DNA from: Streptomyces sp. RPT161
Lineage (GTDB): Bacteria > Actinomycetota > Actinomycetes > Streptomycetales > Streptomycetaceae
NCBI RefSeq assembly: GCF_027533845.1
Contig: NZ_JAPZVN010000023.1
Span: forward strand, 41,407 to 105,406
DNA: 64,000 bases
Reading direction: 5' to 3'
Position 1 is the first letter of the stretch. Each line of letters starts with the position of its first letter. The position numbers were made by a program, and so were the translations under genes. Positions 42,990-51,118 of the stretch are shown piece by piece. Under the pieces are notes generated by a model. That model searched no databases. It worked only from the letters and a program-made list of their open reading frames with translations, and was not told where the DNA came from.

Positions 42990-43847
42990 TCAGGTGGTGG
43001 CGACCAGCAAGTCCTCTCCGCTTGACGGGCGAAGGCCGTCGGTCCGGTCGGCGAAATAGCGGTCGGCCAGCGCAGTTCCCGACACGTGCTGGGCATCCTT
43101 GAAGCCGGCGTCACGGGCCAGTGCCAGCATCTCTCGGGGGGTGTAGAAGCTGATGAAAGGCGTTCCGGATGCTTGCGCCTGTGGCTTGGTCGCCTCTAGT
43201 GCGGGGCGATCGGCGTCCTCGATGAGTTCGGTCGGCAGCATGAATGTCATGGCGAGCGTCGAGCCGGGGGCAAGATCGGCGAGTCGGCGCAGGGTCGCCG
43301 CGGTGGCGTCTTTGGTGAGGTACATGGTGACGCCGGTGGATACGACGACCGCCGGCCGGCCGGGATCGAAGCCGGCGTCGGACAACTGCTTCCACCAGTC
43401 CCCGCCCGCCTCGAAGTCGACCGGCACCAGTCGCAGCCAGTCGGGGACCCCGTAGCCGAGTTCGATCAGGCGCTGGCGCTTCCAGGCCTGGGTGCCCGGC
43501 TGGTCGATCTCGAAGACCCGTAGGCGGGCGGCGATCTCCGGTCTGCGCTGGGCAAAGGTGTCGAGTCCGGCCCCCAAGATGACGTACTGGGGGACGCCGT
43601 GGTCGACCTGTTCGGCGACCAGGTCCTCGATGAAACGAGCGCGGGACACAATGGCCGCCCGAAACCCGCTGGTGGCGCGCGGGTCCATGTCCGGGCGGCG
43701 GCGCCATCCATCGTCAGAGACCGCCAACTGCAGGCCGACCTCGTCCTCGAACACGTGAGGCGGCGCGTCGACCTGCACATGCATCGCCCGCCAGAGGGCG
43801 ACCCGCACCGCGGTGCTGTCCGGCACCTCGTTCTGCTCGTGTGCCAC
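42990..43847 (-). CDS. Class I SAM-dependent methyltransferase (leucine carboxyl methyltransferase-like)
   Basis: A protein of about 285 aa from GTG 43847 (AAGGAGAGGG upstream). The SAM-binding region YVILGAGLDTFAQRRPEIAA, RVFEIDQPGTQAWKRQRL and VVSTGVTMYLTKDATAATL match the TIGR00027/LCM-like family, abundant in actinobacteria and often of unknown substrate (putative O-methyltransferases). It lies next to the scrap region of transposon fragments, so it may have arrived by transfer. Confidence 0.88.
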   Translation of the reverse strand: MAHEQNEVPDSTAVRVALWRAMHVQVDAPPHVFEDEVGLQLAVSDDGWRRRPDMDPRATSGFRAAIVSRARFIEDLVAEQVDHGVPQYVILGAGLDTFAQRRPEIAARLRVFEIDQPGTQAWKRQRLIELGYGVPDWLRLVPVDFEAGGDWWKQLSDAGFDPGRPAVVVSTGVTMYLTKDATAATLRRLADLAPGSTLAMTFMLPTELIEDADRPALEATKPQAQASGTPFISFYTPREMLALARDAGFKDAQHVSGTALADRYFADRTDGLRPSSGEDLLVATT

Positions 43848-43866
43848 GATGTCCCTCTCCTTACGG

Positions 43867-44083
43867 TCAGTTCTTGGCCGGGGCCTGGAGGCGCCACAGA
43901 CGTCCGTCGAGGTCACGGGCGGTCATCTCCCTCGTCCCGTAACGGGTGTCCTCGAACGGCGTGACCACCTCGACGGCAGGATCGGGACGGAACGCAGCCC
44001 CACGGCCACGTTCAGCACGATCTGCATCTGGGGCTCCCGGTCCTCGGGGACCTCGGCGATGAACATATAGGGACCGTCGCCCT
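43867..44083 (-). pseudogene. VOC (glyoxalase-like) domain fragment
   Basis: Minus strand: PYMFIAEVPEDREPQMQIVL, then after a frame change near 43995 PAVEVVTPFEDTRYGTREMT and RLWRLQAPAKN, ending TGA at 43867. This is the end of a vicinal-oxygen-chelate protein. The N-terminal half is missing where the IS630 fragment begins. Confidence 0.65.
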
Positions 44084-44090
44084 GACAGGG

Positions 44091-44180
44091 CGGCGCGTCC
44101 GCCGCTACATCATCTGGCGAAACCGCCACGCCGACGATCAGCGGCTACGAGCCGTGATCGACAGGACGAACGTTGCCTGA
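44091..44180 (+). mobile_element. IS630-family transposase, 3' end remnant
   Basis: The plus strand reads RRVRRYIIWRNRHADDQRLR and then AVIDRTNVA to a TGA at 44178-44180. RRYIIWRNRHA with the NVA ending is the C-terminus of IS630-type transposases. Only 30 codons remain and no inverted repeat was identified. Confidence 0.65.
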
Positions 44181-44211
44181 TGCGGCACTGGGACGCAATC
44201 CCCCCGGAAGA

Positions 44212-44325
44212 TCACACCAGCACTGCGGCCCCGGCCTGGAACAGGCCAGGGCGCCGACTGCCCGAGGAACGCTCGATGGGTCTGACCCCGCACAGCGCGG
44301 CGAAGGACGCCTCACTGCCCAGGCG
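44212..44325 (-). mobile_element. IS110-family transposase fragment
   Basis: Minus strand: RLGSEASFAALCGVRPIERS followed by SGSRRPG, then TGA at 44212. The segment matches the conserved FAALCGVSPxxxSSG stretch of the C-terminal IS110/IS116 transposase domain. The following GGDRQAN region is degraded beyond the stop. Confidence 0.6.
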
Positions 44326-44599
44326 TAGCTGCCGCCCGTACCGAACGGAACTCGTTGACCACCGGTATCTGCACGTCCAGGTCAAGGCCGCTGCGGTGCA
44401 CAGCCACCGGCACGGCTACCTTCATGGTGCTCGCCGCATCGTAGGGGACGTCCCAGTTGTGCAGCAGCACCGGCTCGCTCCCCCCGGGGGCTCCGCCACC
44501 GTCGACAGCATGCCCGCATCGCATCGACCAGCGCAGCGGAGCCGGACTTGCCGCCGGGATGCGCGCGCACCCCAGCAACGACCTGTTGAACTCCTTCAT
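44312..44599 (-). pseudogene. Serine hydrolase (class A beta-lactamase-like) fragment
   Basis: The frame contains DVPYDAASTMKVAVPVAVHR and then SGLDLDVQIPVVNEFRS. STMK is the SxxK nucleophile motif and its surroundings match the start of class A beta-lactamase-like serine hydrolases. The downstream catalytic motifs (SDN, KTG) are gone, cut by the IS110 fragment. Upstream coding continues in a different frame, so the gene is broken at both ends. Confidence 0.55.
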
Positions 44600-44759
44600 G
44601 CCAACGTTGCTTGTCAGCCCGGCCGGGCCACCGCTCGTGCCCGGCCCCGGCGCCGCCTCTTACAGCGCGCTGTTCGGGGCGGCCCACCCCGGTGCGTCCC
44701 GTGGGAAGGCAGGTGACGTCGGATGACGTCGCCATCCCGGGGTGGCCCGCCTGCGTGCC

Positions 44760-45128
44760 CTACTTCTCTTCGGTGACGCAGGTGGTGTGATTGAGGATTC
44801 CGACGGTCTCCGTCCCGCAGTTGTTGCTGAAGCCGGAGGTGTTGCGGGAGTCGATGTTGGAGAGCAGACCGCCGCTCGGGCCGGTCACCTGACGGTCCTT
44901 GTCGTGGCGGTTGTGGGAGTCGTACCGGACCACGCAGGTTCGGTCGTTGAGGAGACCCACCCTGTTGGCGCCGCACAGGTTCGAGTGCGTCGAGGAGTTC
45001 TTACCACTGATGTTGGACAGCAGGCCGCCCGTCCCCAGATCGATCGTGTCGGCACTCGCGGCCCCGATGCATGCGGGGGAGGCCAGGACCGCCACGAGAA
45101 CGCCGGACAGAACTGCGAATCGCTTCAT
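44760..45128 (-). CDS. Small secreted protein with two internal repeats
   Basis: A 122-aa protein from ATG 45128, or 125 aa from GTG 45137. A signal peptide (MKRFAVLSGVLVAVLASPAC ... ASA) is followed by two homologous repeats of about 34 residues: GGLLSNISGKNSSTHSNLCG with NRVGLLNDRTC, and GGLLSNIDSRNTSGFSNNCG with TVGILNHTTC. Each repeat has two Cys about 14 residues apart, likely a disulfide outside the cell. The NS/NT-rich repeats recall small surface proteins of Streptomyces such as chaplins and rodlins, but the motif is not that of either. The function is unknown. Confidence 0.75.
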   Translation of the reverse strand: MKRFAVLSGVLVAVLASPACIGAASADTIDLGTGGLLSNISGKNSSTHSNLCGANRVGLLNDRTCVVRYDSHNRHDKDRQVTGPSGGLLSNIDSRNTSGFSNNCGTETVGILNHTTCVTEEK

Positions 45129-45302
45129 TGAACCCACTGGTCCGCCTTTTCCTGTTCGATGGGATACGGCACGGTGAGAAGCGCGGCCCGCGTCGTGCGG
45201 TACTACCGTCAGCTCTCATCCAGTTGGCCTAACGGAACAGCACGATCAGAGTTACGACCCGAAGAAATACAAAGCGGCAAAATTGCCGTCCGGGGCCGGG
45301 AG

Positions 45303-47702
45303 TCAGCTCCCGTCGGCAGCTTCTGCCAGGTCGATCAGGGCCCAGAGGTTCCGCCACCACTGCTCGAGAAAGCCGTAGTGGCGAACGGTGTGCGCCACGA
45401 AGTAGAGCCCGAAACGGTTGACGGCCAGGTCCCTGAGGGCGAGGCGGTACCCGGATTCCCACTGGGCCCTGTCGATTGCGGTTTGGGCATGGGCTTCGAG
45501 CGACCTGCGGTGGACTTCCGAAAGCTCCTCGACCACCGCGGCATTGATGTCGGCGGGTTCCAGGGCGGTGCAGAGCAGTTCCGCCAGATCGTGCTGGGGA
45601 ATGTGCAGGGTGGCGAGCTCCCAGTCGTACGCACACAGTCTGCCGTCCGTCCGGATGGCGAGATTGCGGGGGTTGAAGTCGTTGTGTACGAGAGTCCTCG
45701 GCATTTCCTCGATCTGCGGCCACCAGCGGTCGATGGTTCCGATGCAGGACACCAGCCGATCGTGGTGGCGTCCGTCGACGAACTCGGGGAACTCTTGCGC
45801 CGAGTGGTCGGCCAGGGCCAGCCACAGGTCCCGCATCTCCACCATGTCCGCGGCATTAGGAACATGCCCGATCCACGGCATGCCGCGGAGCACGGATTCC
45901 TTGCCGTACCAGATGGAGTGGAGTTGCCCGAGGTCGCGCAGGGCGATGCCGAGATGCCGACGTGACCATCCGCGTGCGTGATCCGAGGTGTCCATCAGCT
46001 CCATGCCGCCGAGGCACTCCATCACGATGACATACGCCTCCCTCCGGTCATCGCGATGGGTTCGGTACACCTTCGGCACCAGGCTGGTGAAGCGGGTGTC
46101 GGTCTGCTCGTACAAAGCCAATTCCTGTACATCGCATCCCACGAAGCCGAGGCGTTGGTCGAACCTGCGGTAGTGGGTTGCCACCGGACCGCCGCACAGG
46201 GCGGCTGCCAGCCCGGCCATCTTGATGACTTCCCGGTCGGTGGGCTTGACCTTGACCATGACGTCAAGCTTCTGTTCCACGTCGTCGTGTTCGACCCTCA
46301 GTTGCATCGGAAAGAGTCCGACGGGTTTCTTCACGGTTCGCGATGTCAGCTCCGACAGGACGCTGGGCCCCATGGGGATGTGGGTGGTCTCGACGCTTGC
46401 GACCTTGACGCCGGGCATTTCGGAGTGGCCCAGCGCCGATTCGAAGAACTGGGCGTCGAGCTCCTCGAGTTGGAGCCAGCGGACCGGCCTGTTGCGCCCG
46501 AGGCGTTCATGGGCGCTGGCGAACTGCCCGGAAACGGCTGCCGACACCGTCGAGAGGTCCAGGGCCAGTGCGAAGCCGGCAATGATTTCCGCCAGCCGGG
46601 CCGCGCTTCCACGGCCCGTACATCCCATCGATTCCAGGAGTTCGTGTTGCGTGGGGAGGTGGGTGCCGCCGCCGACCGTGCCGACGGCCAGGCCGGGGAG
46701 GGTGATGCTCGCATAGACGCCGTCCGGCGTCCGTTCGAGGATGAACTGCCCCACGCTCGACTCGTGCACGCAGGCGATGTCCTGGCCCGTCGCGGTGAAG
46801 ATCGCCGCCACGATGTTGGCGGTGTTCGCGTTCGAGCCCAGCACTCCGCTGTGGACGGCTCCGGCCGCGATGTGCTGATAGCCCCTGACCAACTCGTCAG
46901 GGGTTGTCTTCAGGACCCGCTCGACAACGCCTCCTGGCAGGAGGCAGTCAGCGGACACCCTGATCCCGCGGCCTTCCGCCATGGCCTGGGACGACGCCTT
47001 CTTGTCGCCCGAGGTGTTCCCCTCGATGATGAAGGATTCGAGCTCGCCTCCCGCGATCAGGTGAGGCTGGTCCAGGATCCACTGGCAAGCGTGCCAGGTG
47101 CAGGCGGTGGTCATGTTCTGCCCTGCCGCGTCCCCGGTGGTGTACCTGAACCTCAGGTGAACGGTCCTGCCCAGCACCACGGGTTCGATCGAGATGAGTT
47201 CGGCATGGTCGGAGACGCGCCGGATGGCCGCGCGGAGGTCGCCGAGGTGCTGGAGAACCGCTGAGGCGAAACGGCCGGCGGCCGACAGCCGGGAAAAGGC
47301 GAAGACAGGTGCACGTGTCATCGCCTGTGAGACGGCACGGGTGCTGACGCCACCTGCCATGGTGACGGCCAGGGCTCCCCGCGTCGCCGACGAGACGAGG
47401 GCGCCCTCCGTGGTCGCCATAGGGGCATAGATCTCACCCTGGACGTTCTCTCCGCAAAACCGCAAGGGCCCCGCCACGCCAACCGGGACCTCGACGGCAC
47501 CGACGAACCCCTCGATGTTTCCGGTGAGTTGGCTGGCGTCGAGCTGTGTGTGCTGCAAGGAGCCCAGTCCCAGCCGGGTAACGGAACGAAGCCAGTCAAG
47601 CCGCTGAAGGCGCGCCGACTCCGTGTAGATACCCCTGACGGGAACGTACCGTCCGACGGGGCGGGATTGACGGGGCTGGCCCGGAATTCCCCCACGGCTC
47701 AT
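45303..47702 (-). CDS. HMG-CoA reductase / phosphotransferase fusion protein
   Basis: A 799-aa two-domain protein. Residues about 40-425 are class I HMG-CoA reductase with all catalytic residues: E99 in MATTEGAL, D233-K234-K235 in EGNTSGDKKASS, D308 in TATGQDIACVHESS, H398 in SAHERLGRN. The signatures FRYTTGDAAGQNM and GTVGGGTHLPTQ are intact. Residues about 450-799 are an aminoglycoside phosphotransferase/choline kinase fold with H673-N-D675-F-N-P-R-N680 (Brenner loop) and YDWELATL (metal-binding DxE). The reductase makes mevalonate from HMG-CoA with NADPH; the kinase substrate is unknown. No other mevalonate gene is near. ATG 47702 overlaps the MFS stop (ATGA). I know of no characterised protein of this architecture. 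Confidence 0.85.
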   Translation of the reverse strand: MSRGGIPGQPRQSRPVGRYVPVRGIYTESARLQRLDWLRSVTRLGLGSLQHTQLDASQLTGNIEGFVGAVEVPVGVAGPLRFCGENVQGEIYAPMATTEGALVSSATRGALAVTMAGGVSTRAVSQAMTRAPVFAFSRLSAAGRFASAVLQHLGDLRAAIRRVSDHAELISIEPVVLGRTVHLRFRYTTGDAAGQNMTTACTWHACQWILDQPHLIAGGELESFIIEGNTSGDKKASSQAMAEGRGIRVSADCLLPGGVVERVLKTTPDELVRGYQHIAAGAVHSGVLGSNANTANIVAAIFTATGQDIACVHESSVGQFILERTPDGVYASITLPGLAVGTVGGGTHLPTQHELLESMGCTGRGSAARLAEIIAGFALALDLSTVSAAVSGQFASAHERLGRNRPVRWLQLEELDAQFFESALGHSEMPGVKVASVETTHIPMGPSVLSELTSRTVKKPVGLFPMQLRVEHDDVEQKLDVMVKVKPTDREVIKMAGLAAALCGGPVATHYRRFDQRLGFVGCDVQELALYEQTDTRFTSLVPKVYRTHRDDRREAYVIVMECLGGMELMDTSDHARGWSRRHLGIALRDLGQLHSIWYGKESVLRGMPWIGHVPNAADMVEMRDLWLALADHSAQEFPEFVDGRHHDRLVSCIGTIDRWWPQIEEMPRTLVHNDFNPRNLAIRTDGRLCAYDWELATLHIPQHDLAELLCTALEPADINAAVVEELSEVHRRSLEAHAQTAIDRAQWESGYRLALRDLAVNRFGLYFVAHTVRHYGFLEQWWRNLWALIDLAEAADGS

Positions 47703-49003
47703 GCAGCATCACTTTCCTTTTGCGGGCAAGCGCTTGCCCGATGGGCTTCTTCGGGGACGGCGGAGCCCTGGGGCACGCCGGGGAGCGAGGCAGATCGCAG
47801 TACGAGGAGCGGGATGGCCAAGGCGAGGGTGCCGATGGCCAGGCCGTTCCGCAGCCCGAGCCAGGTCCCGGCAGCGCCGGCGAGGAGGGCGGCCACCGGC
47901 TGGGAGCCGTAGACGACCCAACGGCTCGTGGCGAGCATGCGGCCCTGAAGTGCGGGGTCGCAGACGGCCTGACGGATGGTGCGTTGGGTGGAGCCCTGAA
48001 CGACGGCACACCCCAGTTGGACGAACATCCCCACACCGACGGCCACCTGCCAGGCGCGCCCGGGCGTGGCGAGCAGGAGCGGCACCTCGGTGAACGGGGC
48101 CAGGGCCAGAGCGGTGAGCATGACGCGCACCGGTCCGTACCGCGCGACCACCCGGCGGACGACGAGCGCGCCGCAGAACCCACCGAGCGCGGCCACGCTC
48201 AGCGTCGCGCCCAATGCCCCACTGGAGTAGTGGAGTTGGCGCAGCAGGTAGACGGACCACAGCGTGCTGAGGAAGGCCATGACGGCGACGTACGCGGTGG
48301 CGGCGAGCACCAACGACCGAATCGTGGAATGGGACCACACATAGCGCATTCCCTCGGCGATCTCGGCCCGGAAGGTCGTGTTCCTCGCGGATCGCGCCAT
48401 GGCCGGTTCGCGGGTGCGGATACGGGTGAGGAGGAGGGCACAGGCCAGGTAGGAAGCGACGTCCAGGTAGATGGCATGGGCGGCGCCGAGGACGGTGACC
48501 AAGGCGCCGCCGAGCTGAGCGCCGGCACTGTCGGCCAGGGAATTGACGCCGCCGAGCTTGGAGTTGGCCTCCAGCAGCCGCGAACGGGGCAGCAGCGAAG
48601 GAAGGAAACTGATCCGAGCGGTGGAGCCGAACACCTCCGCAACCGCGCTCACCAACGCCACCCCGTACAGCAGCCCCAGGGACAGCCGCCCCGTGACGTC
48701 GGCAAGCGGGACGAGCAGGAACACCGCACCGCCGGCCACCGCCGCGCCCACCATGACGGGACGCTTGCGGTGCCGGTCCGCGAGCGCCCCGGCGGGGAGC
48801 GACACCAGCAGGGGCGGGAGTTTCTGGGCGAACGACAACAGCGCGACCTGCCAGACGGACGCGTGCAGCGCCACCACCGCGACCAGCGGAAGTGCCACCT
48901 GCGTGACACCACTGCCCACGAGGTCAACGGCGTTCGCGCTCCAGTAATGGAGAAAGCCCCGATGCCGCCACAGGCTGCCGTCCGCCATGGCGTCACTCAC
49001 CAC
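47699..49003 (-). CDS. MFS transporter (MFS_3/EntS-like exporter)
   Basis: A 434-aa protein with about 12 spans, GTG 49003 with AGGAGGG upstream; ATG 48988 is an alternative. HRGFLHYWSANAVDLVGSGV, LPAGALADRHRKRPVMVGAA and ANSKLGGVNSLADSAGAQLG are typical of the EntS/macrolide-efflux type MFS_3 branch, which exports siderophores and antibiotics. It is coupled to the HMG-CoA reductase fusion by an ATGA overlap. Efflux of a small molecule made, modified or resisted by the fusion is the obvious reading, though unproven. Confidence 0.9.
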   Translation of the reverse strand: MVSDAMADGSLWRHRGFLHYWSANAVDLVGSGVTQVALPLVAVVALHASVWQVALLSFAQKLPPLLVSLPAGALADRHRKRPVMVGAAVAGGAVFLLVPLADVTGRLSLGLLYGVALVSAVAEVFGSTARISFLPSLLPRSRLLEANSKLGGVNSLADSAGAQLGGALVTVLGAAHAIYLDVASYLACALLLTRIRTREPAMARSARNTTFRAEIAEGMRYVWSHSTIRSLVLAATAYVAVMAFLSTLWSVYLLRQLHYSSGALGATLSVAALGGFCGALVVRRVVARYGPVRVMLTALALAPFTEVPLLLATPGRAWQVAVGVGMFVQLGCAVVQGSTQRTIRQAVCDPALQGRMLATSRWVVYGSQPVAALLAGAAGTWLGLRNGLAIGTLALAIPLLVLRSASLPGVPQGSAVPEEAHRASACPQKESDAA

Positions 49004-49018
49004 GCCCCGCCCTCCTAC

Positions 49019-49036
49019 TGTCGTACTTCTACGACA
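49019..49036. promoter_or_regulatory. Inverted repeat TGTCGTA-CTTC-TACGACA upstream of the MFS gene
   Basis: Seven-base exact arms with a 4-base spacer lie 15 bases before the GTG start. Such a dyad near the ribosome site is likely a repressor operator for the MFS/HMG-CoA reductase fusion operon. No regulator is adjacent. Confidence 0.5.
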
Positions 49037-49152
49037 ACGATCTGCACGGGAAAGGGTTCGGGGGATTCCGTCACCCTCCCCTGACAGGTGGGGAGTTGGG
49101 CGAAGCTGGGACCTCGCTCCCAGCCTGCGGCTGTGCGAGGTTGTGATCAGAT

Positions 49153-49185
49153 CCAGGTTCCGTCCACGTGCGGGACGGAACCTGG
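49153..49185. terminator. 13-bp perfect hairpin
   Basis: Arms CCAGGTTCCGTCC and GGACGGAACCTGG with a 7-base loop. It could be a terminator for the minus-strand ROK operon, though its stop is 190 bases away, or structure belonging to the transposase scrap that begins 12 bases on. Confidence 0.45.
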
Positions 49186-49197
49186 CAAGGCGCTGTC

Positions 49198-49257
49198 GTG
49201 ACGCGCAGGCAACTCACTGAGGATCAGTGGATGTTCATCGGGTCGTACCTACCGGTG
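49198..49257 (+). mobile_element. IS5-like transposase N-terminal scrap
   Basis: GTG 49198 reads VTRRQLTEDQWMFIGSYLPV, the conserved opening of IS5-group transposases in Streptomyces. Likeness stops there, so only about 20 codons remain. Confidence 0.6.
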
Positions 49258-49377
49258 ACTCGACCTGCATCCCGGGGCCGCATGAGCGGTTCGCCCGAAG
49301 CGCCGCGATCACCGGTATTCCCACTCCGCGGTCACTGTCGCAAGGATTCCGGCAGCAACCCCCACGCCCGCTGCGCC

Positions 49378-49926
49378 TCAGTGAAAGGTCGTCGTGGAAA
49401 CCAGGTAAACGGATGGTTTATCCGGGTTGTCGAGGTTGACGGTGATCTGGTGCTGCGGCTTCTCACCGTGACCGGGCAGGGTGGTGCCCGCCCAGTCGTG
49501 CCCCGGCGAGAACTTCCAGCCGACCCGCTTGGACTGGTCGGCCGTGACGGTCACCGCGCCGTTCCTCAGGTCCTCGCGGCCCGCGCCCAACTGCGCCAGG
49601 AACGTGTCCAGTCCACCCGCGGTGGTGGTGAACTGCACGTAGAGCGAGCTGGTCTGCCACGAGTTGGACTCGAAGTACGCGACCTTGGTGGCGTTGTACG
49701 GAATCGGCACCTGGTAGATGCTGCGCTGCGTCCGGGCGGGCCAGTCGTCCACCAGCCCGGCCATCTCGGCCTTCAGCGACTTGGCGCCGTCGCTGTCCCG
49801 GCTCTGCACGGCGGCGACCGCTCCGTAGCCGGACGGGATCAGGATCAGCAGGGCGACCACGATCCACTGCACCCAGCGGCGCCGCTTCTTCGGCGGGTAC
49901 TCGGGGAGCATGGCGGGTGCGGTCAT
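49378..49926 (-). CDS. Single-span membrane protein coupled to ROK kinase
   Basis: A 182-aa protein, ATG 49926 overlapping the ROK stop (ATGA). A basic N-terminus (PPKKRRRWVQ) precedes one hydrophobic helix (WIVVALLILIPSGYGAVAAV); the rest is a soluble domain with TQRSIYQVPIPYNATKVAYF and WKFSPGHDWAGTTLPGHGEK. The topology suggests an extracytoplasmic domain. I do not recognise the family. Its coupling to the sugar-kinase gene links it to the inositol/sugar locus. Confidence 0.75.
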   Translation of the reverse strand: MTAPAMLPEYPPKKRRRWVQWIVVALLILIPSGYGAVAAVQSRDSDGAKSLKAEMAGLVDDWPARTQRSIYQVPIPYNATKVAYFESNSWQTSSLYVQFTTTAGGLDTFLAQLGAGREDLRNGAVTVTADQSKRVGWKFSPGHDWAGTTLPGHGEKPQHQITVNLDNPDKPSVYLVSTTTFH

Positions 49927-51074
49927 CGTTCGTCCTCCCGGCCGCGCGGCACCAGCCGTGTGCTGAGCCCGGCGCGCTCGTACCGTTCCACCCGCCGCCG
50001 GTTGGTGCGGCGGAAGCGGCGGGCGACCAGCCGGGCGAGGTCCGCGGCGCCCACCATGCCCGCCTCCGGGCCGAGTTCGGCCTTGACGATGCGGGCCTCC
50101 GGCCGGTAGCCGCGACCGGTCAGGGTGCGCCGGAAGGCATCCCTGGCCGGGCCGATCAGCAGGTCGTCGGCGGCGCTCACGCCGCCGCCGATGACGAAGC
50201 AGGACGGGTCGAGCGCGGCGGCCAGGTTGGCGATGCCGACGCCCAGCCACTGTCCGATGTCCTGGAACAGCTCGACGCACATCGCGTCGCCCTCGCGGGC
50301 CAGCTCGGTGATCAGCGGTCCGGTGATCTCGGCGATGTTGCCGCCGACCCGGTCGATGATCCCGTACGCCACCGGTGACTCGGCGGCGGCCAGTTCGCGG
50401 GCCTCGCGGACCAGGGCGTTGCCCGAGCTGTACTGCTCCCAGCAGCCGCGGTTGCCGCAGGGGCAGCGGTGCCCGCCGGGCACCACCTGCATATGGCCGA
50501 ACTCGCCCGCGACCCCGTACCGGCCGCGCTTGACCTGGCCGTCCTCCAGGATCGCGCCGCCGATGCCGGTGCCCAGCGTGATCATCACCAGGTCGTCCGC
50601 GCCCCGCCCGGCACCGAACCGCCACTCGGCCCAGGCCGCGGTGTTGGCGTCGTTGTCCACCATGACCGGCACCAGCAGCCGCTCGGCGAGCTTGTCCCGC
50701 AACGGTTCGTCACGCCACGACAGGTGCGGGGCGAACAGCACCCTGGAGCGGTCGGCGTCCACCCAGCCCGCGGCGCCGATGCCCACGGCGTGCACGTCGT
50801 GCCGCTCGGACAGGTCCAGTACCAGCTCGACGATGGTGTCCTCGACCACCTTGGGGCTCTTGGACTTGTCCGGGGTCTCGGTACGCACCTTCTCCAGGAT
50901 GTTGCCGTCGGCGTCCACGACGCCCGCCATCACCTTGGTGCCGCCGATGTCGATGCCCACCGTGGGCACCCGGGGCGCGGTGAGATGGGAGCGGCGTTCG
51001 CGGCGGCCGACGGTCTGCAGGACGGTGGCTCGCGCCGCGCCCGTACGGTGGACGCGTTCGCGGTAGGCGCTCAA
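49923..51074 (-). CDS. ROK-family sugar kinase (glucokinase-like)
   Basis: A 383-aa protein; TTG 51074 (GGAGAAG upstream) is preferred to the far GTG/ATG at 51122/51119. ATP-binding motif VGIDIGGTKVMAGVVDADG, acidic catalytic segment VDNDANTAAWAEWRFGAG, ITLGTGIGGAI and the zinc motif CPCGNRGCWEQYSSG are complete. The leading 40 residues (RERVHRTGAARATVLQTVGR) are an actinobacterial extension. ROK enzymes phosphorylate glucose or related hexoses. It follows the first ABC importer by 44 bases, so it may phosphorylate an imported sugar. Confidence 0.88.
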   Translation of the reverse strand: MSAYRERVHRTGAARATVLQTVGRRERRSHLTAPRVPTVGIDIGGTKVMAGVVDADGNILEKVRTETPDKSKSPKVVEDTIVELVLDLSERHDVHAVGIGAAGWVDADRSRVLFAPHLSWRDEPLRDKLAERLLVPVMVDNDANTAAWAEWRFGAGRGADDLVMITLGTGIGGAILEDGQVKRGRYGVAGEFGHMQVVPGGHRCPCGNRGCWEQYSSGNALVREARELAAAESPVAYGIIDRVGGNIAEITGPLITELAREGDAMCVELFQDIGQWLGVGIANLAAALDPSCFVIGGGVSAADDLLIGPARDAFRRTLTGRGYRPEARIVKAELGPEAGMVGAADLARLVARRFRRTNRRRVERYERAGLSTRLVPRGREDER

Positions 51075-51118
51075 GGGGCTTCTCCGGGTCGGGGGCTCTA
51101 CTGGCCGATTCTGCCTCA

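Larger units (their letters stand above)
49004..49377. other. 374-base gap: operator, hairpin and transposase scrap
   Basis: The region between the MFS/HMGR operon start and the end of the ROK operon contains an inverted repeat close to the MFS start, a long hairpin and a transposase N-terminal scrap (each listed). After 49260 no coding likeness is seen. Confidence 0.5.

Noticed and set aside
45978..47264. 428-aa plus-strand frame inside the HMG-CoA reductase fusion
   Set aside because: No ribosome site or family motif, and the other strand encodes all reductase residues.
47720..49084. 454-aa plus-strand frame opposite the MFS transporter
   Set aside because: Gly/Gln/Arg/His-rich shadow of a clear membrane protein.
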